Positions 1-7,507 of a stretch of DNA of 64,000 nt are shown here, piece by piece; within the stretch, counting starts at the first letter, position 1; each line of letters starts with the position of its first letter. The translations under genes were made by a program, and so were the position numbers. The DNA is from Oscillospiraceae bacterium (GTDB lineage Bacteria; Bacillota; Clostridia; Oscillospirales; Acutalibacteraceae), in NCBI GenBank assembly GCA_025757685.1, contig CP107220.1, forward strand, positions 955,501-1,019,500, written 5' to 3'. The notes under the pieces were generated by a model. It was not told the origin of the DNA, did not search any database, and saw only the letters and a list, made by a program, of their open reading frames with translations.

Positions 1-102
1 ATACATATTCTCTACCACCCAGGCAATCTGGCCGATCAGCCCAAACAGCAGAATGGAGGTCCAGGTGCGCCCTGACAAAGCGCCCGGATTCTTTGCTTTC
101 AT
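1..102 (-). CDS. MFS transporter, N-terminal fragment (gene runs off the left edge)
   Basis: Only the first 34 codons are in the window. The peptide begins MKAKNPGALSGRTWTS and continues into a hydrophobic stretch (ILLFGLIGQIAWVVENMY) that looks like the first transmembrane helix of a major facilitator family permease; the GQIAWVVENMY wording is typical of a clostridial MFS group of unknown substrate. I chose the ATG at 102 over the in-frame ATG at 108 because a GGGGG ribosome site lies about 7 bases before it. A promoter and an operator-like inverted repeat lie just upstream, so the gene is probably repressor-controlled. Substrate cannot be inferred from this fragment. Confidence 0.6.
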   Translation of the reverse strand, partial: MKAKNPGALSGRTWTSILLFGLIGQIAWVVENMY

Positions 103-121
103 AGTCATTCCCCCTAAAACA

Positions 122-140
122 GAATAGAGTTGCCCTATTC
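122..140. promoter_or_regulatory. Inverted repeat, probable operator of the MFS gene
   Basis: On the minus strand the site reads GAATAGGGCAACTCTATTC, a perfect 6-bp inverted repeat (GAATAG/CTATTC) with a 7-base spacer. It lies directly downstream of the -10 box of the MFS promoter, where a bound repressor would block transcription. The TetR-type gene at 821 is a possible but unproven binder. Confidence 0.5.
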
Positions 141-148
141 TTTGGCTT

Positions 149-177
149 ATTTTACCACATTCTATTGAAATTGTGAA
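149..177 (-). promoter_or_regulatory. Promoter for the MFS transporter gene
   Basis: Read on the minus strand: -35 TTCACA (172-177), a 17-base spacer and -10 TAAAAT (149-154). This fits a sigma-A type promoter and places the start point inside the inverted repeat at 122-140. Confidence 0.55.
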
Positions 178-268
178 GAGAATATAGTAAAATAGAACAA
201 AATTATTTTACAATTTCCAATGATTTGCCCATTACACAACCTGTCATAGCCATTAAGGAGGACCCGCG

Positions 269-688
269 ATGATAGACCGCAAAACTTACCTGATTCTGCC
301 CGGTGACTACAAGACCTTAAAGAGCGATTTTTTGGGAGCCTTGGAGGCAAGCGGAAAAGATGTACTGGTGCTCACCGACTGCGTCACATTAAAAGTGGGC
401 AAGACTCGCTTTATCATTTCTCCCCTGTTTGCGCCCATTGACCCAAAGCGAATCGTCTCAAAGGCGTTTACCAAGGAGGAGTTCACAGCGTTAATGACCG
501 AGTACCACGAGGGCTGTACCCCGGAGGATATTGAATCGCTGCGTTTTGTGCCCCACATTGTGGAGTTCATTGAGGAGGACGGCAGAGAGATTCTTTCCAG
601 TTCTTACTCCCAATATCAGTTCTTTAAGCAGTACCCGGTTACGGACACTGCCTATGCTTGTACCGGCTTTCAGGTGACTCGCGTTTGA
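269..688 (+). CDS. Hypothetical protein, 139 aa
   Basis: I do not recognise a family. The protein is soluble-looking, 139 residues, with no signal peptide or membrane segment; it begins MIDRKTYLILPGDYKTLKSD and ends with an aromatic-rich stretch (SYSQYQFFKQYPVTDTAYAC). The start is well supported by AAGGAGG about 9 bases upstream. A strong hairpin with a T-run follows the stop, so it is probably a single-gene transcript. It is divergent from the MFS gene and upstream of a TetR regulator, but nothing in the sequence ties the three together. Confidence 0.7.
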   Translation: MIDRKTYLILPGDYKTLKSDFLGALEASGKDVLVLTDCVTLKVGKTRFIISPLFAPIDPKRIVSKAFTKEEFTALMTEYHEGCTPEDIESLRFVPHIVEFIEEDGREILSSSYSQYQFFKQYPVTDTAYACTGFQVTRV

Positions 689-704
689 GCCTATAAATCT
701 TCTA

Positions 705-739
705 TAAAAAAGGGGCGGTTTGTGTACCGTCCCTTTTTT
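705..739. terminator. Intrinsic terminator after the 139-aa gene
   Basis: An 8-bp stem (GGGGCGGT/ACCGTCCC, one G-U pair) is flanked by an A-run on the left and TTTTTT on the right, so it can act in both directions; the upstream gene on the plus strand is the obvious user. Confidence 0.8.
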
Positions 740-820
740 CACAGAAAGTGACTTGCTTCTTTTGACAAGATATGCTATCCTAAGTAATCGAATGGATTTA
801 TCTCATAGGAGCAACAAGCA

Positions 821-1426
821 ATGAAGCGAATTCCTCAACAGCATGATATGAAACGGCAGGAAATGATGGAAAAATGTTTTGCCTGCTATGCGGAAAACGG
901 ATTAACCGGAACCGGCACCCAGGCGCTGGCAGAAGCCTGCGGCTGCACCAAAGCCAACCTGTATGTTTATTTTAAGAATTTGGACGAGCTGATTATCGAC
1001 TCCACCGCCTACTGTATGTCCAAGGTGGAGGACGACTTTTTGGCCATGGCGCCCACAGACCCAAAAGATGTAATGCGGTTTCTTGAGGAAGTTCCCTACT
1101 GGACCGCCAAAAAGCACGGCAAAAAATATCGCCTGATGTACCAGGTTTACACCTTGCCCAAGTACATTGAACACGGCAAGAAGTTCTTTCAGGGGGTCAA
1201 CGAGCGTTACACCCAGTACGCAAAAGAGCTGGAGCCGAAGATCGGCATTCCCTATACGGTCATCACGCCGCTGATCTTTATTTTTGTGCGCGCCAGTGTG
1301 CACTATGCTATGTTTGAGGATGAGTATTATCTGAAAAGTCAGATAGAAGTGCTCAAGCAAAGTGTACTGCTATTTCTTGAAAAGTATAATAACCAGTATC
1401 TGAAACCCAAAGACGAATCGAATTAA
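821..1426 (+). CDS. TetR/AcrR family transcriptional regulator
   Basis: A 201-residue protein with the N-terminal TetR helix-turn-helix: residues about 8-55 contain CFACYAENGLTGTGTQALAE followed by GCTKANLYVYFKNLDEL, the recognition-helix pattern of the family. The C-terminal two thirds is the helical ligand/dimer domain, whose effector cannot be predicted. A ribosome site (AGGAG) lies 9 bases before the ATG. Possible promoters upstream are TTGCTT-17-TATCCT or TTGACA with a poor -10; neither is decisive. It may control itself, the unknown gene at 269 or the MFS gene at the left edge, which carries an operator-like repeat. A bidirectional terminator follows. Confidence 0.85.
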   Translation: MKRIPQQHDMKRQEMMEKCFACYAENGLTGTGTQALAEACGCTKANLYVYFKNLDELIIDSTAYCMSKVEDDFLAMAPTDPKDVMRFLEEVPYWTAKKHGKKYRLMYQVYTLPKYIEHGKKFFQGVNERYTQYAKELEPKIGIPYTVITPLIFIFVRASVHYAMFEDEYYLKSQIEVLKQSVLLFLEKYNNQYLKPKDESN

Positions 1427-1434
1427 GAATATAC

Positions 1435-1464
1435 AAAAGCCGCCGACACTTGTCAGCGGCTTTT
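1435..1464. terminator. Bidirectional terminator between convergent genes
   Basis: AAAAGCCGC and GCGGCTTTT form a stem extended by a further 3 pairs after one mismatch. It separates the TetR gene (plus) from the hydrolase gene (minus) and has A/T runs suitable for both. Confidence 0.8.
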
Positions 1465-1466
1465 GC

Positions 1467-2780
1467 CTATTTATTTGCCGGCTTTTCCGGCTTTTCTTTC
1501 TTCTGCTTTGGTTCTTTCTTCGCCTTTTCTTTCGGTTTTGGCTCTTTTCTCTCTTCCTTTTCTTTTTTCTCTTTATCGGCCGGTTCTTTCTTCTCTCGCG
1601 AAGTGCGGCGCAAACCGGATTTGGTGCGGCTTGCCTCCTCCGGGGCAATCACCGCGTCCAGACGCTTAATGTAACTCTCAATCTTCTCTTTATAGAGCAG
1701 GCGGGACAAATCGCTCACCGCCAACTTCAATGTATGCTCCAGCAGGTGACGCTGATCCTCGGTAATGCCGGTCACGGAGTACAGCGTGCGCAGCATATCC
1801 CCGGCGTCAAAGCTCCGCAGAGCCTCATAATCGGTAATGCCGGCGCTTTCGAAAAAGTCAAACAGGGTCTCAAACACCGTCTCCATATTTTCCGGCCCCA
1901 CATCGTCCATCACCATCTTGATGTACTTTTCAATAAACAGAGACGCCTCGTCTCGACTGGGCACATAGCAAAAGCGGTCGTCCTCCACCACCCAGGAGGC
2001 AGCCTGGTGCTGCTTTAAGCCCTCGTTCTCGCTTTGTACAATCTTGGTATCTGCATTGTGCTCCAACAGACAGCCGATCACCGACCGCTCCGGCACATAA
2101 GAGAACAGACGGTCCCGCATTTCCAGGTAGTCATAACGGTGCACCATAGGCTCCGGGAACCCGGGAGCATCATATTCATACACGCCTCGAATGCGCTTTT
2201 TCAGTGAATTGGAGCAGGACACGGCGGCAAAAACGGCCAAATTGCCGCCCTTGGAGTGGCCGCACACCCGCACATCGCCCTCGGTCAGAGACGCCGTCTC
2301 TTGAAAATAGTACAACGCCTCGATCTGGGCCGGCACCGGGAACATATAGCTGAGCATAGCCGACTCTTTCACCCCGGTAATGCTGGTATCCGTACCTCGG
2401 AACGCCACCAACAGGCTGCCGTCGTTCAGGTGAAAGCCAACGGCGGAAAACTGCTTGTCGATCTTGATGTTTACATTATTCACATAAGCGGACAGCCGGG
2501 TGTTGCCGTAACGGCGCGTGTCTGCACACAGCTGCAAAAGATAAATCGCCTTTTGCACAATGCCGATCTCATTGTCGATCTCCTCCGCCGGGTGCAGAGC
2601 AAAATACTGCCGCGCCGCATCGTCCAGCAGGGTCTGGAACTGGGCGTCTGCGCCCCCAACGATCCCCGCATAGTCCACATACGCCAGCTGAGAAAAGATC
2701 AGCCCATCTACCTCATTAAAGGGCATTTCGTTAAAATCCCGGTCGCCATACCGGGCAATATAGGCTTCATAATGGGCCAT
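1467..2780 (-). CDS. DUF2974 (Mbeg1-like) lipase-fold hydrolase with Lys/Glu-rich tail
   Basis: A 437-residue cytosolic protein of the DUF2974/Mbeg1-like group, an alpha/beta-hydrolase fold related to lipases. The nucleophile elbow is visible as GHSKGGNLA with Ser176, preceded by the LVAFRGTD strand-loop (about 124-131) typical of lipase-3 relatives. Substrate is unknown. After about residue 385 the protein turns into a low-complexity tail of Lys, Glu and Pro (KEKKEKEERKEPKPKEKAKK and similar), which is unusual for the family and may bind acidic partners or nucleic acid. It has its own start and is flanked by hairpins on both sides, suggesting a single-gene unit. Confidence 0.8.
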   Translation of the reverse strand: MAHYEAYIARYGDRDFNEMPFNEVDGLIFSQLAYVDYAGIVGGADAQFQTLLDDAARQYFALHPAEEIDNEIGIVQKAIYLLQLCADTRRYGNTRLSAYVNNVNIKIDKQFSAVGFHLNDGSLLVAFRGTDTSITGVKESAMLSYMFPVPAQIEALYYFQETASLTEGDVRVCGHSKGGNLAVFAAVSCSNSLKKRIRGVYEYDAPGFPEPMVHRYDYLEMRDRLFSYVPERSVIGCLLEHNADTKIVQSENEGLKQHQAASWVVEDDRFCYVPSRDEASLFIEKYIKMVMDDVGPENMETVFETLFDFFESAGITDYEALRSFDAGDMLRTLYSVTGITEDQRHLLEHTLKLAVSDLSRLLYKEKIESYIKRLDAVIAPEEASRTKSGLRRTSREKKEPADKEKKEKEERKEPKPKEKAKKEPKQKKEKPEKPANK

Positions 2781-2825
2781 AAAATCACCGCCAAAAGGAT
2801 TTTTTTCATTTTAACATACGCAGCA

Positions 2826-2855
2826 GCGGCGGTCAAGCACACGCCCGACCGCCGC
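2826..2855. terminator. GC-rich hairpin, possible terminator of the secreted-protein pair
   Basis: GCGGCGGTC and GACCGCCGC form a perfect 9-bp stem 8 bases after the stop of the gene at 2863. There is no clean T-run directly after the stem on the minus strand, so termination is likely but not certain. Confidence 0.45.
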
Positions 2856-2862
2856 AACGATT

Positions 2863-4182
2863 TTACCAATCTACATATACAGACTTCACATCGGAGTACG
2901 CGCCGTAGACGGTTTTGCCCTTGCTGTTCTTTTTAACTGCACGGACTTTTACATAGTAGGTCTTGCCTTTGGTAACCTTTTTCTTAAAGGAAGTGCCTGA
3001 GGCAGTGCCCAGCTTCTTGTAACTGCCGTCTTTCTTGGTAGCGTAATACACCTGGTAACTCTTCGCTTCCCGCACGGCGTTCCACTTAACGCTCAGCGTG
3101 CCGTTCTTGGCGCTGACTTTCACGCCAAGTACCTTGCCGAACTTGGTCTTGGCCTTGCACTCTTTACTGGCTTTGCCGCTAAAGTTTGCGTCGCAAATGC
3201 GGTTCACGCCAATTACACGGAAGCGGTAATTGGTAGACCCGGCCATGTTCTTAAAAGTATAGCTGGTGCCGGTAACGGTGGCATAAGTCTTCCACTTCTT
3301 TTGGCTGACTACATACCGCTGCACCTTGTACCGATTGGCGTACTTGGCCTTTTTCCATGTGAGTTTTACCGTGCTGCCGGTGGTGGCGGCTTTTACGCCG
3401 CTCACCTGCGCCGGCGTTTTGATAACTTTATAGTCGATCTTGAAAGAATTGTTTTTATTGTTTTTATTGTATTTCTTGCACTGCTTTTCCATTCTTGAGC
3501 CGGGCATGCAGTAAATTTTATAGTTTACTAAACTGATGTCGCCTTTTCTGTCCTCTTGAAAATGCGTATTTTTGCCTTTTATGACAATTGTCGCATCACC
3601 GATTACATCGCAGCCCTGATAGTTGCGCAAAAATCTATCATTCAAATAACCAACAGACGCAGGTATTACAATACTTTTTAAACTATAATTACACAGTGCC
3701 GAATCGTCTATCGTCTTTAATGTGCTGGGCAGCACAACCTTTTCTAAGGCGTCAAAAGAGCCACTAAAAGCAGCTGCACCTATTTCCGTAATGCCCTCGC
3801 CGATCACCAGTTTCTTCACATGACGGGTAATATCCACATACCAACTGGGATAAGTGCGGCGTATAATAAGCTCCTGCAAACGCGGATCATTTGGATCCGT
3901 AATCACTTCGGCAATATCGCCATTAGGATTACGAATGGTTATGGAGGCGTCCGATATATAATCTTTTTCAGTTACATAGCTGTCGTATTCTCTCCCGCTA
4001 AAGCCCATGTAATACGCTGGAATTTTGCCTTTGCCTTTTATATACAGTGTCTGTGTGTCAGCGTCATAAAGTGATGTTAAATTATCCGCTTTCACCTTAG
4101 CCGCCTGGGCAGTTATACTGCCAAAGCACAAGCAACTAAGCAACATAACCAAACTTAAAAATACAGATAATGTTTTTTTCAT
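2863..4182 (-). CDS. Secreted LRR_5 / fibronectin type III protein, copy 1
   Basis: A 439-residue exported protein. The N-terminus MKKTLSVFLSLVMLLSCLCF...ITAQAA is a clear signal peptide cut after AQA. Residues about 30-220 carry BspA-type leucine-rich repeat segments (VKKLVIGEGITEIGAAAFSG, LEKVVLPSTLKTIDDSAL). The second half has two fibronectin type III modules (starting near GVKAATTGSTVKLTWKKAKY and GVKVSAKNGTLSVKWNAVRE). No cell-wall sorting motif is seen. I start at the ATG at 4182 because GAGAGG lies 8 bases upstream; the in-frame GTG at 4191 overlaps that site. It follows the paralogue at 4217 by 34 bases and is probably co-transcribed. Likely an adhesin or surface-binding protein; ligand unknown. 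Confidence 0.85.
   Translation of the reverse strand: MKKTLSVFLSLVMLLSCLCFGSITAQAAKVKADNLTSLYDADTQTLYIKGKGKIPAYYMGFSGREYDSYVTEKDYISDASITIRNPNGDIAEVITDPNDPRLQELIIRRTYPSWYVDITRHVKKLVIGEGITEIGAAAFSGSFDALEKVVLPSTLKTIDDSALCNYSLKSIVIPASVGYLNDRFLRNYQGCDVIGDATIVIKGKNTHFQEDRKGDISLVNYKIYCMPGSRMEKQCKKYNKNNKNNSFKIDYKVIKTPAQVSGVKAATTGSTVKLTWKKAKYANRYKVQRYVVSQKKWKTYATVTGTSYTFKNMAGSTNYRFRVIGVNRICDANFSGKASKECKAKTKFGKVLGVKVSAKNGTLSVKWNAVREAKSYQVYYATKKDGSYKKLGTASGTSFKKKVTKGKTYYVKVRAVKKNSKGKTVYGAYSDVKSVYVDW
2888..3423. repeat. Long direct repeat, copy A (fibronectin modules)
   Basis: This 536-bp stretch matches 4236-4771 with no length change and, by eye, only a few percent differences. It covers the two fibronectin type III modules of the secreted paralogues. 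Confidence 0.9.
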
Positions 4183-4216
4183 AACAAGCACCTCTCTTTC
4201 TTGTTTTAATTTATAC

Positions 4217-5491
4217 TCATACTTTCACGGACTTTACATCGGAGTACGCGCCGTAGACGGTTTTGCCCTTGCTGTTCTTTTTAACTGCACGGACTTTTAC
4301 ATAGTAGGTCTTGCCTTTGGTGACCTTTTTCTTAAAGGAAGTGCCTGAGGCAGTGCCCAGCTTCTTGTAGCTGCCGTCTTTCTTGGTAGCGTAATACACC
4401 TGGTAACTTTTCGCTTCTCGCACAGCGTTCCACTTGGCACTCAGCGTGCCGTTCTTGGCGCTGACTTTCACGCCCAGCACCTTGCCGAACTTGGTCTTGG
4501 CCTTGCACTCTTTACTGGCTTTGCCGCTAAAGTCTGCGTCGCAAATGCGGTTCACGCCAATTACTCGGAAGCGGTAATTGGTAGAGCCGGCCATATTCTT
4601 AAAGGTGTAAGAAGTGCCGGTAACAGTGGCATAAGTCTTCCACTTCTTTTGGCTGGCCACATACCGCTGCACCTTGTACCGATTGGCGTACTTGGCCTTT
4701 TTCCAGGTGAGTTTTACCGTGCTGCCGGTGGTGCCGGCTTTTACACCACTCACCTGCGCCGGCGTTTTGATGGTTGAATAGTTTACTTTTCGAATATCCG
4801 GATTCTTATCAGCCAAGTTTGCCTTACACTGCTTTTCAACAGCAGAACCGGCGTAGCAATAGACATGCTTTGCAAGGTCGCCGACTCGCAGATCACTTAC
4901 CTTTGTCTTCTTGCCGAGGAAAATACAGTTAGATACATTCGCATCAAAAGCGAAATTATCAACAGTCTCTAAATTGGCGGGGAATACTACACAATCCATC
5001 TTGCAAATAGCAAATGCACAATCAGCGATACTCCGCAAAGTAGATGGGAATACCACTTTTTGCAGATTGGGGAAAGAATAGCTAAACGCGAATCGGCTAA
5101 TTCTTGTGATCCCCTCTTCGATCACCAGTTTCTTCACATGACGAGTAATGGACACATACGGTTCAGGATAAATTCTGCGCAAATTGATTTCATCGTCCAT
5201 TTCGCGACTTCTAAAGGTGTGAATTTCACCATCGTCTTCGGGCCAAGACAATACATAGCCCTCCTGCGCATACAGCTCGCTTTCCAAATAATCTTCATAC
5301 TGAAAAGTATCCCAGCCCAGGAATTTCTCCGGAATCACGCCCTTACCGCGAATATACAGCGTCTGCGTTTCCGGCTCATATAAATATGTAATTTTTGTCT
5401 TCTTTTCCGCCGCCTGAGCAGATATGCCGCCTACGCAAAGACAGGTAAGCAGCATTACAAAACTTAAAAATACAGATAATGTCTTTTTCAT
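4217..5491 (-). CDS. Secreted LRR_5 / fibronectin type III protein, copy 2
   Basis: A 424-residue paralogue of the gene at 2863, upstream of it on the same strand. It has a nearly identical signal peptide (MKKTLSVFLSFVMLLTCLCV...SAQAAE), a diverged LRR region (VKKLVIEEGITRISRFAFSY, LQKVVFPSTLRSIADCAF) and two fibronectin type III modules almost identical to those of copy 1. AGGAG lies about 10 bases before the ATG. The contrast between a diverged N-terminal half and a near-identical C-terminal half points to gene conversion or strong constraint on the C-terminal modules. Upstream DNA (5492-5669) is AT-rich and includes a TATAAT without a convincing -35. Confidence 0.85.
   Translation of the reverse strand: MKKTLSVFLSFVMLLTCLCVGGISAQAAEKKTKITYLYEPETQTLYIRGKGVIPEKFLGWDTFQYEDYLESELYAQEGYVLSWPEDDGEIHTFRSREMDDEINLRRIYPEPYVSITRHVKKLVIEEGITRISRFAFSYSFPNLQKVVFPSTLRSIADCAFAICKMDCVVFPANLETVDNFAFDANVSNCIFLGKKTKVSDLRVGDLAKHVYCYAGSAVEKQCKANLADKNPDIRKVNYSTIKTPAQVSGVKAGTTGSTVKLTWKKAKYANRYKVQRYVASQKKWKTYATVTGTSYTFKNMAGSTNYRFRVIGVNRICDADFSGKASKECKAKTKFGKVLGVKVSAKNGTLSAKWNAVREAKSYQVYYATKKDGSYKKLGTASGTSFKKKVTKGKTYYVKVRAVKKNSKGKTVYGAYSDVKSVKV
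4236..4771. repeat. Long direct repeat, copy B (fibronectin modules)
   Basis: Partner of 2888-3423 at a constant offset of 1348 bases. Confidence 0.9.
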
Positions 5492-5669
5492 TTGTTCTTC
5501 TCTCCTTTTTGTCAGTTAATGAAACAGCAACACAAAATATGTGCAAATCACCTCCAACTTTATCATTTCTTCATTCTTTATTCTCAACTAAACAATAACA
5601 CATTTACAATAAAAATTCATTATACAATTCACACAAACATTTGCGGTACATTTTAGCAATAACTGCCAA

Positions 5670-5703
5670 TTAAATACCCCCGGTACAAGGCGTACCGGGG
5701 GTT
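5670..5703 (-). terminator. Terminator of gdhA
   Basis: An 11-bp perfect stem (ACCCCCGGTAC/GTACCGGGGGT, loop of 5) stands 27 bases after the gdhA stop and is followed on the minus strand by a T-rich stretch. Confidence 0.8.
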
Positions 5704-5729
5704 ACAAATTTATGGGATAAAATTGAATT

Positions 5730-7079
5730 TTAATAAATGCCCTGCGCCAGCATAGCGTCTGCAACCTTTTCAAAACCGGCGATATTGGCACCGGCCACCA
5801 GGTTGTAGCCCAGGCCGTAGCGCTCTGCGGCTTCTACGGAATGCTTATGAATATTGATCATCGCCTGGTGCAGTTTGGCGTCCACTTCCTCCGCCGTCCA
5901 AGACAGGCGCTGGGAGTTTTGACTCATTTCCAAACCGGACACACAAACGCCACCGGCATTGACAGCCTTAGACGGTGCAACGATCAGATTCTTTTGATCC
6001 ATTAAGTAATTGAGGGCGTCCGCAGTGGTGGGCATATTGGATACCTCTATGTAGTACTTCGCGCCGTTGGCAACGATCTTCTTGGCGTCCTCCAATGTCA
6101 CCTCGTTTTGGGTAGCGCAAGGCAGGATCACATCGCCCTTAACGCCCCAGGGCTTCTCTCCCGGGTGGAACTCTGCGCCGAATTTGTCTGCATAGTCCTG
6201 CACGCGGTCGCGACCAGAGGCCCGCATCTCCAGCAGATAATTGATCTTCTCCTCCGTGGCGATACCGTCCGGGTCGTACACATACCCATCCGGACCGCTG
6301 ATGGTCAACGCCTTGCCGCCCAGCGCAGTGATCTTCTTAATCGCGCCCCAGGCCACATTACCGAAGCCGGAAACCACAAAGGTTTTGCCCTTGATATCAT
6401 CGTGCTGGTGCTTAAACACCTCACAGGTATAGTAAATCGCGCCGTAGCCGGTGGCCTCCGGGCGAATCAAAGAGCCGCCGTAGGACAGGCCCTTGCCGGT
6501 GATCACGCCGTTCTCAAATGCATCAGAAATACGCTTATACTGACCAAACAGGAAGCCGATCTCCCGGGTGCCTACGCCAATATCGCCGGCAGGCACATCC
6601 ACATTGGGGCCGATATGCCGGTACAGCTCTGTCATAAACGCCTGGCAAAAGCGCATAACCTCACCCTTGCTCTTGCCCCGAGGGTCAAAGTCCGAGCCGC
6701 CCTTAGCGCCGCCCATCGGCAGGCCGGTCAGGCTGTTCTTGAAGGTCTGTTCAAACCCAAGGAAATACATAATACTGGAGTTCACGCTGGGATGGAACCG
6801 CAAGCCGCCCTTATACGGGCCAATGGATGAATTGAACTGCACACGGTAGCCTCGGTTGATACGGGTCTTGCCGTCGTCGTCCACCCAAGCCACACGAAAA
6901 GTGATCAGTCGGTCCGGCTCCACCATACGGGTAAGAATATCGTCCTCCACATACTCTGGGTGCTGCTCAATCACCGGTGTCAGAGAGCTAAACACTTCTT
7001 CCACGCTTTGGATATACTCAGGCTTGGCATTATCCCGGCGCTTAACGGTATCAATTACGCTTTGAATATATGCATTCAT
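5730..7079 (-). CDS. gdhA: Glutamate dehydrogenase, probably NADP-specific
   Basis: Makes glutamate from 2-oxoglutarate and ammonium in the cytosol. The 449-residue length is that of the hexameric bacterial enzyme. Substrate-site lysines are visible in GPYKGGLRFHP (K90), K114 and the catalytic GGAKGG (K126), followed by SDFDPRGKS. The nucleotide fold shows VVSGFGNVAWGA. The closest family style is the NADP-dependent biosynthetic type, though cofactor choice cannot be proven by eye. GGGGGA lies 6 bases before the ATG. A strong promoter and a large inverted repeat occur in the leader, suggesting regulated expression. Single-gene unit with its own terminator. Confidence 0.95.
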   Translation of the reverse strand: MNAYIQSVIDTVKRRDNAKPEYIQSVEEVFSSLTPVIEQHPEYVEDDILTRMVEPDRLITFRVAWVDDDGKTRINRGYRVQFNSSIGPYKGGLRFHPSVNSSIMYFLGFEQTFKNSLTGLPMGGAKGGSDFDPRGKSKGEVMRFCQAFMTELYRHIGPNVDVPAGDIGVGTREIGFLFGQYKRISDAFENGVITGKGLSYGGSLIRPEATGYGAIYYTCEVFKHQHDDIKGKTFVVSGFGNVAWGAIKKITALGGKALTISGPDGYVYDPDGIATEEKINYLLEMRASGRDRVQDYADKFGAEFHPGEKPWGVKGDVILPCATQNEVTLEDAKKIVANGAKYYIEVSNMPTTADALNYLMDQKNLIVAPSKAVNAGGVCVSGLEMSQNSQRLSWTAEEVDAKLHQAMINIHKHSVEAAERYGLGYNLVAGANIAGFEKVADAMLAQGIY

Positions 7080-7107
7080 ACAAAATCCCCCAGGCAGTTA
7101 TAATTTG

Positions 7108-7139
7108 GTACTGAACAGAAACAGAATTCTGTCCAGTAC
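7108..7139. promoter_or_regulatory. Inverted repeat in the gdhA leader
   Basis: Arms GTACTGAACAGAA and TTCTGTCCAGTAC pair over 13 positions with one mismatch and a 6-base loop. It lies just downstream of the gdhA -10 box and before the ribosome site, with no T-run after it, so it is more likely an operator or mRNA control hairpin than a terminator. Confidence 0.5.
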
Positions 7140-7153
7140 TCCTTGCCAAATTC

Positions 7154-7182
7154 ATCATAACATCATTAAATGCAAATTGCAA
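7154..7182 (-). promoter_or_regulatory. Promoter of gdhA
   Basis: Minus strand: -35 TTGCAA (7177-7182), 17-base spacer, -10 TATGAT (7154-7159). Confidence 0.65.
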
Positions 7183-7308
7183 CAGAAAAGTGAGCGATTA
7201 CTCACGATTTTTTTATTATTTTTTCGTGATTTTCTCTATTTTTATGCGTTATTCGCCAAGAGTTTTGTATTTTATGCGCACGGTCTTTCACATTTTTGTC
7301 TTAGACAT

Positions 7309-7341
7309 AAAAACAGACGGCAGCAAAAGCGCTGCCGTCTG
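7309..7341 (-). terminator. Terminator after the 47-aa small protein
   Basis: A perfect 10-bp stem (CAGACGGCAG/CTGCCGTCTG) with an 8-base loop is followed by TTTTT on the minus strand. Confidence 0.85.
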
Positions 7342-7352
7342 CAAGGTTGCCA

Positions 7353-7496
7353 TTAAAACTGGCTGTCGTCAAAGGGGTCGCTGCCGCCGCCGGTTTCGTT
7401 TCCGTTTTGACCGCCGGACAGCGTGTACAGATCCCCGTCCATCAGATGGAAGTGTACCACTTCCGCCTCAGGCTTGATATATTTCAGTTTCTTCAT
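7353..7496 (-). CDS. Small acidic protein, 47 aa, downstream of the GH43-like gene
   Basis: A short frame found by reading the gap. It encodes 47 residues starting MKKLKYIKPEAEVVHFHLMD and ending GGGSDPFDDSQF. AAGGAG lies 8 bases before the ATG, the gene begins 11 bases after the stop of the large secreted protein, and a terminator follows at 7341, so it has all the signals of the second gene of an operon. It has no signal peptide. The opening basic residues followed by K-P-E-x-E-V-V and a Gly/Asp-rich tail resemble small clostridial proteins of unknown role (MKK...KPEIEVV type); this resemblance is from memory. Function unknown. Confidence 0.7.
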   Translation of the reverse strand: MKKLKYIKPEAEVVHFHLMDGDLYTLSGGQNGNETGGGSDPFDDSQF

Positions 7497-7507
7497 ACTG
7501 TTTCTCC

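Noticed and set aside
5492..5669. Promoter for the secreted paralogue pair
   Set aside because: A TATAAT is visible on the minus strand but no acceptable -35 at 16-18 bases, so it is not listed as a feature.
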